64,000 nucleotides of DNA from Toxotes chatareus (GCA_016801885.1 CM028895.1:37501-101500), one strand, 5' to 3'; positions 20,764 through 33,799 are shown, counted from the stretch's first letter. Made by a program: numbers and translations. The notes: a model not told the origin generated them from the sequence alone.

Positions 20764-21105
20764 CACATTCCTGGAGGCACAGGCCGAGGAGGAGGAGTGG
20801 CAGCAATCTACCACTCAAGTTTATTAATTAATCTTAGACCTAAGCCGAAATATAGCACATTTGAAAGCCTTATCCTCAGCCTCTCACATCCAAACTGGAA
20901 GACAGAAAAACCAGTCCTATTTGCTGTGGTGTATCCGCCTGCTGCTTACTCAGAGTTTTTGTCTGAATTCACTGAATTTTTTTCTGATTTAGTGCTTAGT
21001 ACGGATAAAGCAATTATAGTGGGCGACTTTTATAATATTCATGTTGATACCCACGATGGTCAGTTTGAGCTGCTTCTCACCTGCAGCTTCTTGATTTGGT
21101 AATAA
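20764..21105 (+). mobile_element. Non-LTR retrotransposon fragment (AP endonuclease part)
   Basis: The frame reads GRGGGVAAIYHSSL, later FAVVYPPAAYSEFLSEF and IIVGDFYNIHVDTHD. GDFNIHVD is the catalytic Asp/Asn block of the apurinic endonuclease domain of L2/CR1-type LINEs, here with one inserted Tyr. The element stops abruptly at about 21,105. No reverse transcriptase follows, so it is a dead fragment. It sits about 590 bp upstream of trim50. Confidence 0.75.
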
Positions 21106-21554
21106 TTTAAAATGGTTTTCTTTATTGTATGAAAGCAAAACAACAACAACAACAAGAGAAGAATCTGGTCTGATGTGAACTGGTTATTGTGTGTTTTCCT
21201 GTGTGGGTCTGTCACCGTGTTGACGTGTTGTTTCTCAGATGAAGGTGACTTTCAGGTGTGGGTTTATCAGATAAAAGCAGCTTTAAAGCAGATTATCAGA
21301 AACGTTCAGGAACAAAAACATGGAGTCACATGTTCCATTAATAAAAACATTAATGATGATGATGATGATGACTCCACAGCCTGTGTGAGTTTATTTTAGA
21401 AGAAGAAAAAAAAAACATTTTTCTGATGATTTTAAAATATTTAGACATTTTAAAAACATTTCATACTTAAAGGACCAATCAGCTTCTGGCTCCACCCACC
21501 CTGTCTGTCTGTCCACCCAATCACATCAAAGAAAAACGAGAAAAAAACACCTCA

Positions 21555-21562
21555 TATAAATA
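21555..21562 (+). promoter_or_regulatory. TATA box of trim50
   Basis: TATAAATA lies 142 bases before the trim50 start codon, which would put transcription start near 21,586. Tissue-restricted genes often have such a TATA box; human TRIM50 is stomach-enriched. Confidence 0.6.
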
Positions 21563-21696
21563 GAGTCAGTTCAGCCGCACGCATACTAAGTTCCTCCATT
21601 TCACTCTAACTGGTTTAGCTGAAGTCTGGATGGTTTGTTGTTATAATTGGTTTTACTGGTCTCGTGGTGCTGGTCCCAGTCGTGGGGGTCAGTGGT

Positions 21697-24600
21697 ATGG
21701 AGCGTCGTCAGAGTCTGGAGGAGCAGCTCAGATGTCCCGTCTGTCTGGACATCTTCACTGAGCCGCTAATGTTACAGTGTGGACATTCCTACTGCAGGTA
21801 AGATGGATGACGCATGGGACTCACCTGCACTGATCTCAGCTGTCCCGACCCCAGCTGCCCTGTCCTCACCTGTTCTGTCCTGATTCCACCTATCCTGACC
21901 TCACCTGTCCAGGTGTTGTGTGCGCTCCATGACGATAGACCTGCTTGGCCAGCTGCAGTGTCCCGTGTGTCGCTGTGCAGTTGACGGAGACAGTCCTCCT
22001 CCCAATGTTAGTCTGGCTCGAATCATTGAGGCGCTGCAGGTAAAAACACCTGAGATCAGTTAACCTGTGAAACAGCGTGGAGGGCGGGGCATCAGTTTGT
22101 AATAACATAAAACTCATCAACTCAAATATGAAGTTGTTTCTGAAAAGTTTATCGTGTGCTTTGATAAAACATCTGACTGAACTCAAGATTTTCAGTATAA
22201 TTTATATTAATATAAATAAAATATTTCACTTTGGTTAAATAAAATATTTCTATGAAGATTTTCTGTGTGTAAAACTAGTAAAACAATTTTTATGAACACA
22301 ACTGTTCATCCTGACAGGAAGTGAGTGTTTCAGGTGGAGCTCAGCTGGAGTCGTGTCCTCAGCACCATAACCCGCTCAGTCTTTACTGCGAGGATGAGCA
22401 AACGGTGATCTGTGGCCTGTGTGGGAGCATTGGTTCACACCGCGGACACAGAATCACACCGGTGAGCTCCGTCTACAGTCGCATGAAGGTAAAAAACAAA
22501 ATCACACCTCTGAGCTCCGTCTACAGCTGCATGAATTTCTGTTTGTACATTTATAATACATTCAGTCTCTGAGGTGAAGCGTATGAATGAAATGTTAATG
22601 TACTAGCATTGTTCTGATAGTGACTGAGTGTGAACTCTGGAGCTCTAACCTGGGAACAGGTGTGTTGATTGATGGTTACAGTTAAACAAAGAACAGCTTG
22701 TTGCTGTTGATTCGGGGAAGATAAGCAGCCGTTAGTTCACATCATATCATCAAACAGTGAGATTAGGTTTAAAGTGCTGCACAGATCAGATTTAACCTCT
22801 GTGTTTCCAGTTTAACAACAAGAAGGTCACATGTTGTCAGTGTTCATGGAAATAACACGACACACTGCAGCTGAACAGGCTGTGACCTTCCCCAGCATCC
22901 GCCCGCTCACTCAGCTGGATAAGCCTGGTCCTGGATCAGTGTACCTGAGTCTGCGAGTCCAACAGGTTCTGAGTGCGTTGGACTCGCGGGGCTTCATGAA
23001 AAGGATGTGAAGGTGCAGTCAAGGTGTGGAGTCACTCTGCTGAAGTTCAGGTGTCAGGTGAGGGTCAGGTCAAGGTGAGATCAACAGGTGTGTTGGTGCA
23101 GAGTCAGCAGTAGTGTTGAGATCCTTCAGGAGGAGTTGGAAGACATTGCTGGTCCATGGTGACTCAGCCAAGATATGGACGGAGTAAAAGTGAAAGGGTT
23201 GTCACTTTAGATTATTCTGGTTTTACATTCTACAAAAATGATGGATTGCCTGTCTGCCTGCCTGTCTTCCTGGCTGTCTGTCTGCCTGCCTGCCTGTCTG
23301 TCTGCCTGCCTGGCTGTCTTCCTGCCTGTCTGTCTGTCTGCCTTTCTGTCTTTTTGTCTGTCTGCCTTTCTGTCTTTCTGTCTGCTTGTCTTTTTGTCTG
23401 TCTGCCTGTCTTTCTGTCTGTCTGCCTGTCTTCCTGCCTGTCTGTCTGTCTGCCTGTCTTTCTGTCTGTCTGCCTGTCTTTCTGCCTGCCTGTCTTCCTG
23501 TCTGACTGTCTTCCTGCCTGTCTGTCTGCCTGCCTGCCTGTCTGTCTGTCAGGAGGACATTTCGTGTCTGATGACAGAGTTCCAGCATCAGAGGAGTAAA
23601 CTTGAAGATCACATCTGTAAAATCGCGTTCAACAAATCCAGGATCACGGTGAGTGATGTCACTGCTGTGATAGTATGTGTTGTTCAGTGAGCGAATGCAG
23701 TTTGATCCTGTGTCACAGAACATGCTGTGAAAGTCAGACCACCGCTGAACCGGCTCAGTCTCTCCTGAAGATTCGTAGCATTGACCTCAGTCATGTGACA
23801 GGAAGTTTACATGTTTACATGAAGCCTGATGCTGACAGTCTGTTCAGCTCAGTTCAGTACAGTTTTATAAATAACACAGATTCTATCAAGTTAAAGACCT
23901 GACAGTTCCACCATGAGCAGCACTGACAGAGAGCTCAGTGCATCATGGGAATTCCCCCAGCAACCCCAGCCTACAGCAGCATAATGTCAGCTCAGCAGCT
24001 GAGGAGCAGGATTCTGCAGCAGGAATCTGATCTCTGGTTCTGGATCCTGTCAGAACTCCATCTGCAGCTTTTCACAGAGTTACTGAGACGTTGTGATGAA
24101 GTGGAGCTTCAGTGTGGGATTACATGGTGTGTCCTCAGGTGTTCAGGGTAGAGGGCAGTAACTGTAGTTTAAAAGTAAAACCTTGCAGAGTTTGTAGATG
24201 GTTCAGTACACGGATTATTGTGTGTTACTGAATGAGGAACTGAGCTGAGCTTCAGGTGTGTCACTCTGAATATAAACACAGGATCTGAGCTCTCAGCCAA
24301 TAGAAGATGACATCCCGCTCTCTGTCCAATCAGAACGAATCTGATGTGCTGAAGTGGGTGATAAGGAAGGAGTTCGGTGAGCTGCGGCGCTGCCTGGAGG
24401 TGGAGGAGGCCGGGTTCATGCAGCAGGTGGAGACGTCCGCCGCCGCCCTGATCTCGTCCCTCCAGAACCAGACGGACCAGATAAACCAGAACCTGCACCG
24501 GCTGCAGGAGGCGCTCAACACCCTACGGGACCTGAGCAACGAAGGACACCTGGACTTCATCACGGTACGTGAGTCTGTCTCTGTTCATCCGTGTTTGCAG

Positions 24601-26474
24601 AGCTGGAGACTCAGTCGCAGGATGTTTGAATCCAATATGCGTCTGACGACGTTTTTCTGTTTGTTCACAGAAATACGGATCTATCGCTCCAAGGTAACAG
24701 TCAGTCAGGTGCGGGGGCGGGGTCAAACTGAGCAGAGACCACGGTCTGACCGGGGACAGAGTCCTGGAGGCTGTGGTCCCTGCAGCATAACTGCATGTCC
24801 ATCAGGAGACAAACACACAAACTGAGGACACACAACCCAACGTCACTGCGTGACAGTAATCATGACATAACCCATCATACATGTAGAACGCACACACACA
24901 CTTTCTGTATTTTGTTCTTGATCTTTTTTTCTATTTGTTTCTTTTTACTTTTTCTTCTCATAATGTTAAATTGTTTTCAATGAAACTGAACTGACACAAC
25001 AACAACACAGAGACGCACACTGAGAATCACAATAACAAGAATAAGAATAAACTAAATAATCAGCAGCGAGTTCTGAGCAGGGTCTTGGGGCTGTGGGTGG
25101 ATCACAGGCTGTCAATCAACTCAGCTGCCAATAAACAGAGAGAAATATTTCATGTGTTCAGGTTCAGAGAGAGTCGGGTTCTCCTGCAGAGGGAGGAGAG
25201 GCTCTTCAGCTCGGTCAACTTCAGACCAGGTTTCAACCACAACGACATCAAACTCACCGTGTGGAAGAGACTACACCGAAAAGTCCTGCCAGGTACACCT
25301 GGCAGGACCTGCCCCTGCCCCTGCCCCTGTCCCTGAATGAATTTGAATGGAGTCTGATGTCTCTGTCTATATTTAAATATCCGTCTTCCTCCAGCACCAG
25401 AGATGTTGAAGCTGGATCCTCAGACTGCTCACCCGATGTTGGAGCTCCATCATGGGGAGACGGTGGTGTCCTGTGGGGCTCTGCCGCGGAGATTTCCCGA
25501 TAATCCAGAGAGGTTCAGTTACAGTTACTGTGTCCTGGCCAACCGAGGCTTCTCCTCTGGGAAACACTACTGGGAGGTGAACGTCTGAACCTGATCAGTG
25601 CAGAAACAGTCAGTGAAGGTGCAGCACAGGAAAATGTGGCTCCTTCAGTTTCACATCAGGATTTAAATAAGTGGTGACAGTGAAAAGAGAAAGTTTCAGG
25701 ATCTTTACCCTCAAAACTTTACACCTGAATGTAATTTACAGTCCAGTTGCTTCTGGACTGGACCCAGGTCCGAGCCCAGGTCCAAAAAAGTCCTCCCATC
25801 ATTAGAAAAGATGCTGTTTCACTGTGACACCTGCTAATTATTGAAATGTTGACACTGGATTTTTGAAAATGTGGATGATGAACTCTGTCAGTCATGTGTC
25901 TGATCACCTCACCAGGTGTGTTTCCTATTTAAAATGCAGCTAAACGTGGATCTTCTACATGTCAGGGGTTTTTTGGGTGAAGGTGGTTCAGGTGCAGCCG
26001 AGTGAAACCGTGAACTTCTGCTCCTAAACTGCTTTGCTTCTCGTCCTTACCGTCCAGGTGGAGGTGGGTAACAAACCTAAATGGCGTCTTGGTTTGATCA
26101 AAGGAACGACGAGTCGGAAGTCCAAGCTGGTGAAGAACCCAGAGAGCGGGGTGTGGCTAATTGGACTGAAGGACGGAGTTTATGAAGCCTTCGCTTCACC
26201 CAGGGTGGTGCTGCCAGTGTTGCCACCCCCCCGCCGGGTGGGACTGTTCCTGGACTATGAAGGTGGAGGTCTGACCTTCTATAACAGCGACAGTCCTGAT
26301 GAGCTGGGTTTCATCTACAGCTTCAGACTGGAGGTCCAAGGGAAAGTCTACCCCCTGTTGGACGTCTGCTGGCACGGCAGAGGGGACAACAAACAGCCCC
26401 TGTCCCTCCCCCAGCCTCACAGGGAGCCCCTGTCCCCCCTCCCCCTCACCCAGCCCCAGAAACAGGACAAGTGA
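21697..26474 (+). CDS. trim50: E3 ubiquitin ligase TRIM50
   Basis: Tripartite-motif ubiquitin ligase; the human protein acts in gastric parietal cells and in p62-linked aggregate clearance. Nine exons, 492 aa (human 487): 21,697-21,797; 21,913-22,039; 22,318-22,488; 23,553-23,648; 24,334-24,564; 24,671-24,693; 25,162-25,292; 25,395-25,576; 26,058-26,474. The RING is complete (C13, C16, C28, H30, C33, C36, C50, C53). The B-box 2 uses C89, H92, C100, C108, C111, H117 and H120. A coiled coil covers about residues 134-240. PRY-SPRY from about 270 contains KLTVWKRLHRKVLPAPE and WLIGLKDGVYEAFASPR. Phases close exactly. The intron before exon 4 is filled with a CTGT/CTGC microsatellite. Human TRIM50 is at 7q11.23, so the gene is an outsider in this 14q32-like block. 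Confidence 0.93.
22501..22537 (+). repeat. Intronic duplicate of the trim50 exon 3 end
   Basis: AATCACACC...GAGCTCCGTCTACAG...GCATGAA at 22,450-22,487 is repeated about 51 bases later inside intron 3, with a few changes. The copy has lost the AAG|GTAAA donor (it reads GAATTT), so it should not splice. Confidence 0.75.
23249..23551 (+). repeat. CTGT/CTGC/CTTT microsatellite in trim50 intron 3
   Basis: About 300 bp of the pyrimidine-rich tetranucleotide CYKG on + (TGCCTGTCTGTCT...). It runs right up to the AG of exon 4, so it is also the polypyrimidine tract of that acceptor. Long frames on both strands through it are artefacts of the 4-bp repeat. Confidence 0.95.
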
Positions 26475-27567
26475 CAGAGAGTCGTCCTTTATCAAACGGC
26501 TCTGTGTCCAGTGTCGGCTGAGACCATCGTCAGTGTCTCTGCTGTGTAAATAAAAACTCCATCACTGTTTTTGTTGCTCGTCCAGTGTCAGTGAACTCGT
26601 CTGTTGTTTAGTCAGAGCCTTGTCTGTGGTTGAGCCTGAGGCTGAGCCTGACCTGGACCTTGCTGCCAAAATAAAGTGAAAACAACATGCAGCTGCGTTT
26701 CTGTTCATTAAGCGTTCGACTGTTTATGTTTAAAAGTTTTTCCTCAGTTTCGTTGTTTGATTCAAACAGTTTATATGTGACACAGATTAAACATCTACTT
26801 AAAAACAACCTGTGATTCTCACATGAAAAACTCATCATTATAATTCGTGCTAATATTTAAACGTCTCAGCATCATCAGTGTACGTTTTGTGTTAAAACAG
26901 TTTTAGATAAATTCAGATTTCCAGTCGTAGCAGTTTTACAGGTGTGAAGTTTCAGTTTGTGTGATTCAGGATTTAAATGCTCGGGTTCATGAGCCGTGAT
27001 CAGTTAATCTGCTTTAACACAAACGTCTCAGGTTTGTTTAATGACACATGACAGCGTCTGTTTTCTGTTTCCATGGAGATTCAGCTCATTTCACGTCTGA
27101 AATGTGGGGACATTGATCCAGGTCATTAAACTGTGGATGTGAGAGGACAGAGACAATACACTGCTCCACCTTCACATCATCATCATCAGTGAAACTGATG
27201 ATTGTGCTCAGCATCTGATCGCTCAGCTTCAGTAACAGGTTTATGTTGATCTTATATTTTTGTTGTTAATTAAAATTCTTCTTTTGTTTTAATAAATGCT
27301 TCAAACATCACAGACGGACGAGCTGCAGCTTCCAGGTGTGAGACACCTACAACTCTGACGAAGCAACATCGCTTCGACCTGCTGAATGTCTACGAGTTTA
27401 AAAGTTGACTAAAGACCAAACACTAACCCTTTTTTATTAAGTCAGCTTCAGTTTGTCCCTGGAAACGCAGTGATTCGAAAACTCTGAGTTTGAAACGACT
27501 CCAACGCTCTGCAGGGTCCTTGTGTCCTCCAGTAAACTGGATAAACTTGGTGAGTATCAGCTGCAGC
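26475..27567. other. Intergenic between convergent trim50 and asb2
   Basis: trim50 3' UTR with AATAAA at about 26,548 and another AATAAAG near 26,671. The remainder would hold the asb2 3' UTR from the - strand. Nothing else recognised. Confidence 0.5.
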
Positions 27568-30500
27568 TCAGCAGTCGTCGAACGTTTCCTCCTGGTGCTG
27601 CAGGAAACGGATCAAACCTCCGGGCAGCGGTAACTTCTTCACACGTCGACGTTCAACCAGCTGCAGAATTCGCAGCCTGCAGAGCTGCATCAGAGGCCGC
27701 GGGGGAGCTGAGGAGAAACCACACAAACCAGTAACTCTGCTGGAAACGACCAAACTGGTAACATCAACATTTCCCTACCGACATGTTCACTGCAGCAGCA
27801 CCCAATCAAACGGAGCACAGCATTAGCTCATGCTGTCTCTCCAGCAATGTGGCCAATCACATCCATACAGGTGCACACAGACTCTGTAACCTGACACCGT
27901 CACTGTTTGCTGCTGCTCCAATACAAACTCTGCGTCATTGATTTAACAGAGAACATCTGCTCACGTCCTTCATGTGTCTCAGCGATTCGTTTTTAACTCA
28001 CTTGCTTTCTCCTTGATGATGCTCCAGTCGGCGTAGCTATCCAGGTGTTCCATCAGTCTGGAGCAGAGAGTCACATGACCAACATAGTCCAATAGGACAT
28101 CAATGATTGGCCCCGCCCACCGACTGATACTGGGGGCTGAGATCATCTCACAGAACTGTCAATCAGAGAATCAATCAAAAAAACAATGAACTAATCATTC
28201 AGGGAACTGTCAATCAAACAGCCACAGAACTGTCAGTGTATAACATGGATCAGCCTGTTTGGGCGCAGCTCAGGTCACCTGAACGCCTCTCCTCAGCGGA
28301 GTCTCTGCCAGTTCTCTGTTGCTGTAGCGGAGCTCATCTCTCTCTGATCGGGAGGTTTTGATTGGCGGATGTGGTTGGTTGCCATAGACACAGTCAAAGC
28401 AGGAGAGGGCGTGGCCTCCGTGGTCCAGCAGGTACTTGAACATGGGCAAATACTTCATGGAGAACATGTAGACGGCGGGGAAGGTGGTCGGGTGGGTGGG
28501 GATGCAGGCGTTGATGTCGGCTCCGTGCTCTACCAGCAGGGTGACGGTCTGGATGCAGCCCTGTCTTGCCGCCACCATCAGTGGCTTGAACATGTCCAGG
28601 TTTGGGTCGGCACCGGCCGCCAGCAGCATGCGCACAGCCTCGATGTTGTTGTTGATGACGGAGAAGTAGAGCGCCGTGCTGCGGCGGTCTTCGTACAGCT
28701 TTGATTGTTCTTCAGACAGCTGGGCATTGACGTCGAAGCCCACCTCAATCAGAGTCTCCAGCACCTCGTCCCGGTTACGCTCGGCCGCTACATGGAGCGG
28801 GCTGATGCCGGTCCTCCGGACTCTGGCCTTACTGGTGGCTGGGATCAACATGGACACGATGCTGGAAACAGGTGAAATCACAGGAATCAGACCGACCTCC
28901 GACCTCGAGCATGACGTCACCTGTCACCTGACAGGAAAGCTGCAGTAACTGTCTGTGCTTGGGTTTTACTGTTCTGTCGTTTCTTTGTTTCGCACGTCTC
29001 ACTCGGTGAAGCAGAATCAGTAAAAAACTCAATAAAGAATCTTTGAATATTTGAAAAGGTGTTTTGTTGACATAGAGAAGCTAACGTGTTTGGTGCTTCT
29101 GTAAAAGGTTAATCAACATTTATTAAGTTGTTTTGTTCACTGTTATAAACTTGTTTATACTGTTTAATTTTATGATTAATATGAAGAAACTTCCTGGTTT
29201 AAAAAGGTTAAATCAGAAATAAAGAATCCCACCATCCCTCATCACACCATCATAAAGAAACTTCATGTTTTTATTCAGATTAATAAAGAACGTTTCTCTG
29301 AGTCCTGATGTTTGTTGATGTGTAGAACGGGTTGTGCCACCAGGTGGTGCCTTCGAGTGAGATGGATGGATTTTGAACTACAGTAACAACTTTGTAGCTT
29401 TAGCATGCTAGCAGACGTGAGACAGAGCAAACGTCCTTTTGTGTTTGTTGTTTGTGTTTGTTCCTGTCAAAACTGTAGTGGTCAGTTATTATAATTTAAT
29501 ATAATAATATAATATATAATAATATAATGTGATTTAAAAAAAAAAAAAAAAAAAGAAGCAGACTGGTTTTTAACTTTGTCAGATATCAGCACCACCTGCT
29601 CTGCTTCACTTCGTCTGTCTCATCCAGCTCCTGAGTCAGGCCCTGTTTGTTGATTCCAGGTTAGTTTCCTGTTTTACTTTGAAATCACTAACCCCCTTGT
29701 CTTTTTTGTAGATTCACTTCCTGTCCTCCTTTGTTTCCCGCCTCTGTGATTACCTGTCCCACCCCTAATGTGTTGCACCTGTGTCTAATTGTTTCCCTGC
29801 CTTCTGGTGTAAAGTCTTGTCCTCTGCTTTGTTCTCTGTCAGATTGTCTCTGTTCAGTCCAGCGTTTGCCGCTTGTGTTGCTCCCTGTGTGTTTGGGTTT
29901 GTTCTCCCTGCAGTTTTTCCCTTTGCTTTACGTCTCTGATGTCTCTGCCTGATTCTGGATAGCCTGTCTGTGCACTGACGCTGTTTGGATTAAAGACCAG
30001 CTTTATTATTCCTGTGTACTGGAGTCGTGCCTTTGAGCCCTCACTCTCTGACACTATGGATACAACATGGATCTGAAATTGATTTTTATTTTTATTATAA
30101 AACAAAACAGATAATAGTCAGTGTGCCTACGTGTCACTTCCTCTCTGGGCAGCAATGTGAAGTGGTAATAATCCGGTCTTTCCGGGTTTGTTGGCATCAG
30201 CGTTTTGTGAGAGGAGAAGCTCCACAATTTCCTCATGTCCGTTTTTAGCAGCTTCGTACAGAGCGGTGGCTCCATCAGCAGCCTGGCTGTTTACATCTGC
30301 ACCTGCAGGGAACAGGTAAGGCTTCAGGGTTCAGGAGGAGGAAGTCAGAGCTCCTTATCTGTGTGGACTGCGTGAGCACTATGTAAACTGAGAGAGGACA
30401 CAACCTCCCTCCACTGCACAACTGTTGGCTGTCCCCAAACCACTGAAACCAGTTAGCATGTAGCAGTAACAGTGGTAGCTACGACTGTTTGTTTCTGCTG

Positions 30501-31958
30501 TTTCAGGAGTTTCCACTGAGGAGGAACTCACCTGTGTTTCTACCTGAGGAACCAGGGACTAAATTTGATTTGACAGTCCAGACCAGGTGTCTCAGGCAGG
30601 TGCATGAGCTGTAGTGCTGAACACAACACTGACTTCCTACGAGGTTAAACTGAATTTTGACCTGAAAACATGGGATAAACAGGAAGGAAGTTCTTCACAA
30701 TAAGAGCATTTTAAAATGATCAGATTATTCGCTCTGTGAAAACAGAGACGGAGACAAACTGATGTCTCCATGACCTCACGTGTATCAGTTCACACTGATA
30801 CACGTGTTTTCTGGGACCAGTCTGAGGCTCAGTCCAGATGATGTTGATAGCTAGCAGTTAGCAGAAGCAGTACTAGCACTGAAAGGGGAGTTTTTCCTTG
30901 CCACTGTCGCCTTAAGTGCTTGCTCTGGGGTCAGGCTCTGGTTCTCTGCAAAGCGCTTTGAGACAATTTTGATTGTGGAAGGCGCTATATAAATAAAATT
31001 GAATTGAATTGAATTGAATAGATCATCATTTTACCATGTTTGAGGAGGAAGCGCAGGCTGGCGAGCTGCCCGTTCTGAGCCGCGCTGAACAGCGGTGAGA
31101 GGCCGTACTTGTTGGTGAGGTTGTGTTTGGCTCCGGCCTTCATCAGCATCTCACAGATCTCCACGTTGTTTCGAACCACAGCTTCCTGCAGCGCCGTCCA
31201 TCCCTGAATACAGTGAGTGTTCACTGAAGCTCCGTGGTTCAACAGCATCGCCACCATCGCAGCACTGTTTCTCTCACAGGCTGCGGAGGAAGCAAAGTCA
31301 AATTCAGATCAATAAAGTATTTTCTTGGCGATGCCACAGTTTTTCATGTCTTTACAGATATATGTTGACCATAAGGAATCCTGTTCTCTGATTGGCTGTC
31401 AGGTGTTTCTCCTATATGAGGACTAAAACAGTTGACCCCTGGAGCTTCACCCTGAGTTTAAGTGTCAGGATCATGATTGTGTTTTGATGTTCAGCCTTGA
31501 ATCAGCAGAAACCGTGGGACTGGTGTTGGATGGACATGGTCAGCACTGAGGCCGGTGCTGCTCTGAAGCAAAGTCCTTTAAAAATATAAAGTAAATCTGA
31601 CCAGAACAACAGGTTTTACAGTAGCAGGCATTAGAAACGATCACCTGTCGTCTCCTGATGACGTCCATGGTTTAACACGTGACGTCACAGGAACTGTGCT
31701 GTGTTCGCGTTTATCTGTTTGTTAGAACACCGCCATCACTTCCTGTCAGTGTTACCTTTGTAGAGCGGAGTCTCTTTGTCGTAATTTGCGATGTCTGGGT
31801 CAGCTCCATTTTCCAGCAGCATGTGAACGCATCGCATGTGGTCTCTGCTCACAGCGACCAGCAGCGCGGACTCACCGCGCTCCGTTCGCTTGTTGATCAT
31901 CCCCGGCTGAGCTGAGGACAGAGACACAGAGGACTTCAGTCTTCAGTGCTGTGACACC

Positions 31959-32000
<42 letters not shown>

Positions 32001-33724
32001 TTTACCTGACAGCAGGACTCTGAGACAGGTGTCCTGACCGAACCACGCCGCCTGGTGAATGGCGAGCCAGCCCGGTTTACTCGGCAGCATCAGGTTGGTT
32101 CCTGGACGCAGGGCTAAAGCTTTCACTTTGCTCACATCGCCAACACGGATCGCTTTGAACAGAGGCTCCTCCTCCCTGCAGCCAAACACGCATCAGACAC
32201 CTGTCCCACCTGACCTCACCTGTCCTACCTGAACTCACCTGTCCCACCTGACCTCACCTGTCCTACCTGAACTCACCTGTCCCACCTGACCTCACCTGTC
32301 CTATCTGTCCTACTTGAGCTCATCTGTCCCACCTGAGCTCACCTGTCCCCCCCGCCCACCTCTTTTGTCTCACTTGTCTCATCTAAGAAAAAAATGAACA
32401 ATAAAACACCAACCATGTTCTTCATGTGTCCCCCGTGATAACATTTATACCTGATGATCTCACTGACATGATACAGGTGAAAACACAGGTGACGTGTGGA
32501 CAGAACTGAACTCACTCTTCAGACTCCTGAGCGATGTGGACCAGACCCCCATCAGGTCTGCGATAAGCCACCATCTTCTTCCCAGAACCCGTCATGAAGT
32601 GACTGACGGTCCCATCAAATGTCTTCCTGCCACAACAACAAGACAACAGCCAATCAGAGCACAGCTCACCTTTCTCAGTTAAACCTAGAACCAGATTTAT
32701 CAAATGCCTCCATCAGAATAATCACACTGAACGTTTAACTGGATCTAGAATCAGGTCCTTGAATGGTTCCACATCCTGTGAGTATATGAAGTCTTTTTAT
32801 TTACGACACAGTGTTTGGTTGTTTCAGGTTTGGGAGGAAGCTCCAGCACCTGCAGCATCTGAAGACAAATCAGAGCAGGAACCGTTTCTTTAGGTAAGTT
32901 AATGAAATTCTTTTGGTTCTGGTCTAAGGCCTCTGTCCCTCCCTCCCTCCCTCCCTCCTGCCTCCCTCCCTCCTCAGTTATATGACTGGTTCTGTTCTCA
33001 GTTTATCTGATCTGCTCACACTGAACTGCATCTGCAGCCTGTGAATCTGATCTGGGGTCTGTCAGGACTCATTTATCTGTGTGGCTGCAGTGTTTCCAGA
33101 TGTTTGTCACATCTGCTTCTCTTATTATCTCACGTCTGTTTGGAGCTTTTCAGAAAGTGATGAATGTGAGTTTCCATAAAACTTCACAGCTGTGTTGTGA
33201 TTCACCTGCCTGAGCTCAGCTCAGCTCCATCACTTCTCTCCATAACCACCTTCTCCATAACCTTCACCTGTCACCGTCTCCTCTGGTCTGTCAGAACAGA
33301 ATCTCTCTCTCTCTCTGTTTATTGATTTCTTCCATCAGTAACATATTTCAGATCAGCAGGAGCAGTGTGAGCTCACGTACAGATCAGGAGGCTTTTCACT
33401 GGGAGGATTCGGAGAGCTGTAGTGTGCGGTGGTCTGGGCTGCAGGGGGATTGTGGGAGCTGTGTTTGGGTTGCTTGATGTTTCTGGCCACTGGGTTCAGA
33501 CTGCTGTCGGGTTGGTGCAACAGCATGGAGGCAGCAGCAGGGTTGTTGGCTGCAGTGCTGGTGGAGTCGCCGGTTGCATTGGCGTTGCTGCGGTGTGTGT
33601 CGGCCAGACTGCGCTCGATGGCGAGCTGCAGCAGCTCGTCGTCGCTCAGGTTACTGTAGAGAGAATAGTCCTCCGAGGCTTCAGCGGGAGCTGAGCCAGA
33701 GCGAGAGATGCTGGCTGCCGCCAT
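27568..33724 (-). CDS. asb2: Ankyrin repeat and SOCS box protein 2, copy A
   Basis: Substrate receptor of a Cullin-5/Elongin B-C ligase that targets filamins in muscle and blood cells. Nine exons, 691 aa: 33,381-33,724; 32,516-32,626; 32,006-32,175; 31,756-31,911; 31,035-31,280; 30,131-30,302; 28,279-28,861; 28,002-28,155; 27,568-27,707. Residues 27-43 (SDDELLQLAIERSLAD) form a ubiquitin-interacting motif, as in the muscle isoform ASB2-beta. About twelve ankyrin repeats follow (for example RTGISPLHVAAERNRDEV). The C-terminal SOCS box has the Elongin-binding LMQLCRLRIL and a Cul5-box LPLPGGLIRFL. The first donor is GTACGT, one codon upstream of an alternative GTGAGC that would give an early stop. 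Exon 2 has no counterpart in copy B. It could correspond to zebrafish asb2a.1 or asb2a.2. Confidence 0.92.
29620..30054 (+). mobile_element. LTR-like dispersed repeat, copy 1 (asb2 copy A intron 6)
   Basis: Shares with 41,483-42,025 and 45,370-45,865 the phrases TTTCCTGTTTTA-TTTGAAATCA, ACTTCCTG, CCGCC-TGTGATT, CCTAAT-TGTT and a late AT-rich part. Ends are not clean and no target duplication is visible. It lies antisense to the host gene. Just upstream is an A-run at 29,535-29,553. Confidence 0.5.
30880..31020 (+). mobile_element. LINE 3' tail with ATTGA repeats
   Basis: The sequence GGCGCTATATAAATAAAATTG followed by ATTGA repeats is the usual 3' end of fish L2-type LINEs, here 5'-truncated to about 140 bp. 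It ends 14 bases from the 3' border of asb2 copy A exon 5 (antisense), so the insertion abuts that exon's splice donor. Confidence 0.65.
31960..31999 (+). repeat. TG microsatellite
   Basis: About 18 TG units in the intron immediately 3' (transcript sense) of asb2 copy A exon 3, ending a few bases from its donor. Confidence 0.95.
32176..32350. repeat. 38-bp minisatellite in asb2 copy A intron 2
   Basis: Tandem copies of a unit built from ACCTGTCCCACCTGA and CTCACCTGTCCTACCTGA, about four to five repeats. On the transcribed - strand it is rich in GGTGAG and CAGGT, that is, pseudo-donor sites. Confidence 0.8.
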
Positions 33725-33799
33725 GATGGAGGGCAACAGAGTTTCACCGTGGGAAAACACAACTGAAGAAAAACCAGTTACAGCAGGATTAAAGATCTA

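Noticed and set aside
23156..23723. 147-172 aa Cys/Leu- or Gln/Arg-rich frames over the CTGT repeat
   Set aside because: A 4-bp repeat free of stops is open in several frames. The peptides are pure repeat products and the real trim50 exon 4 begins at 23,553.
28369..28948. + strand frames of 61-111 aa opposite asb2 exon 7
   Set aside because: Shadow of a GC-rich coding exon on the - strand, which has a full ankyrin reading and matching splice sites.
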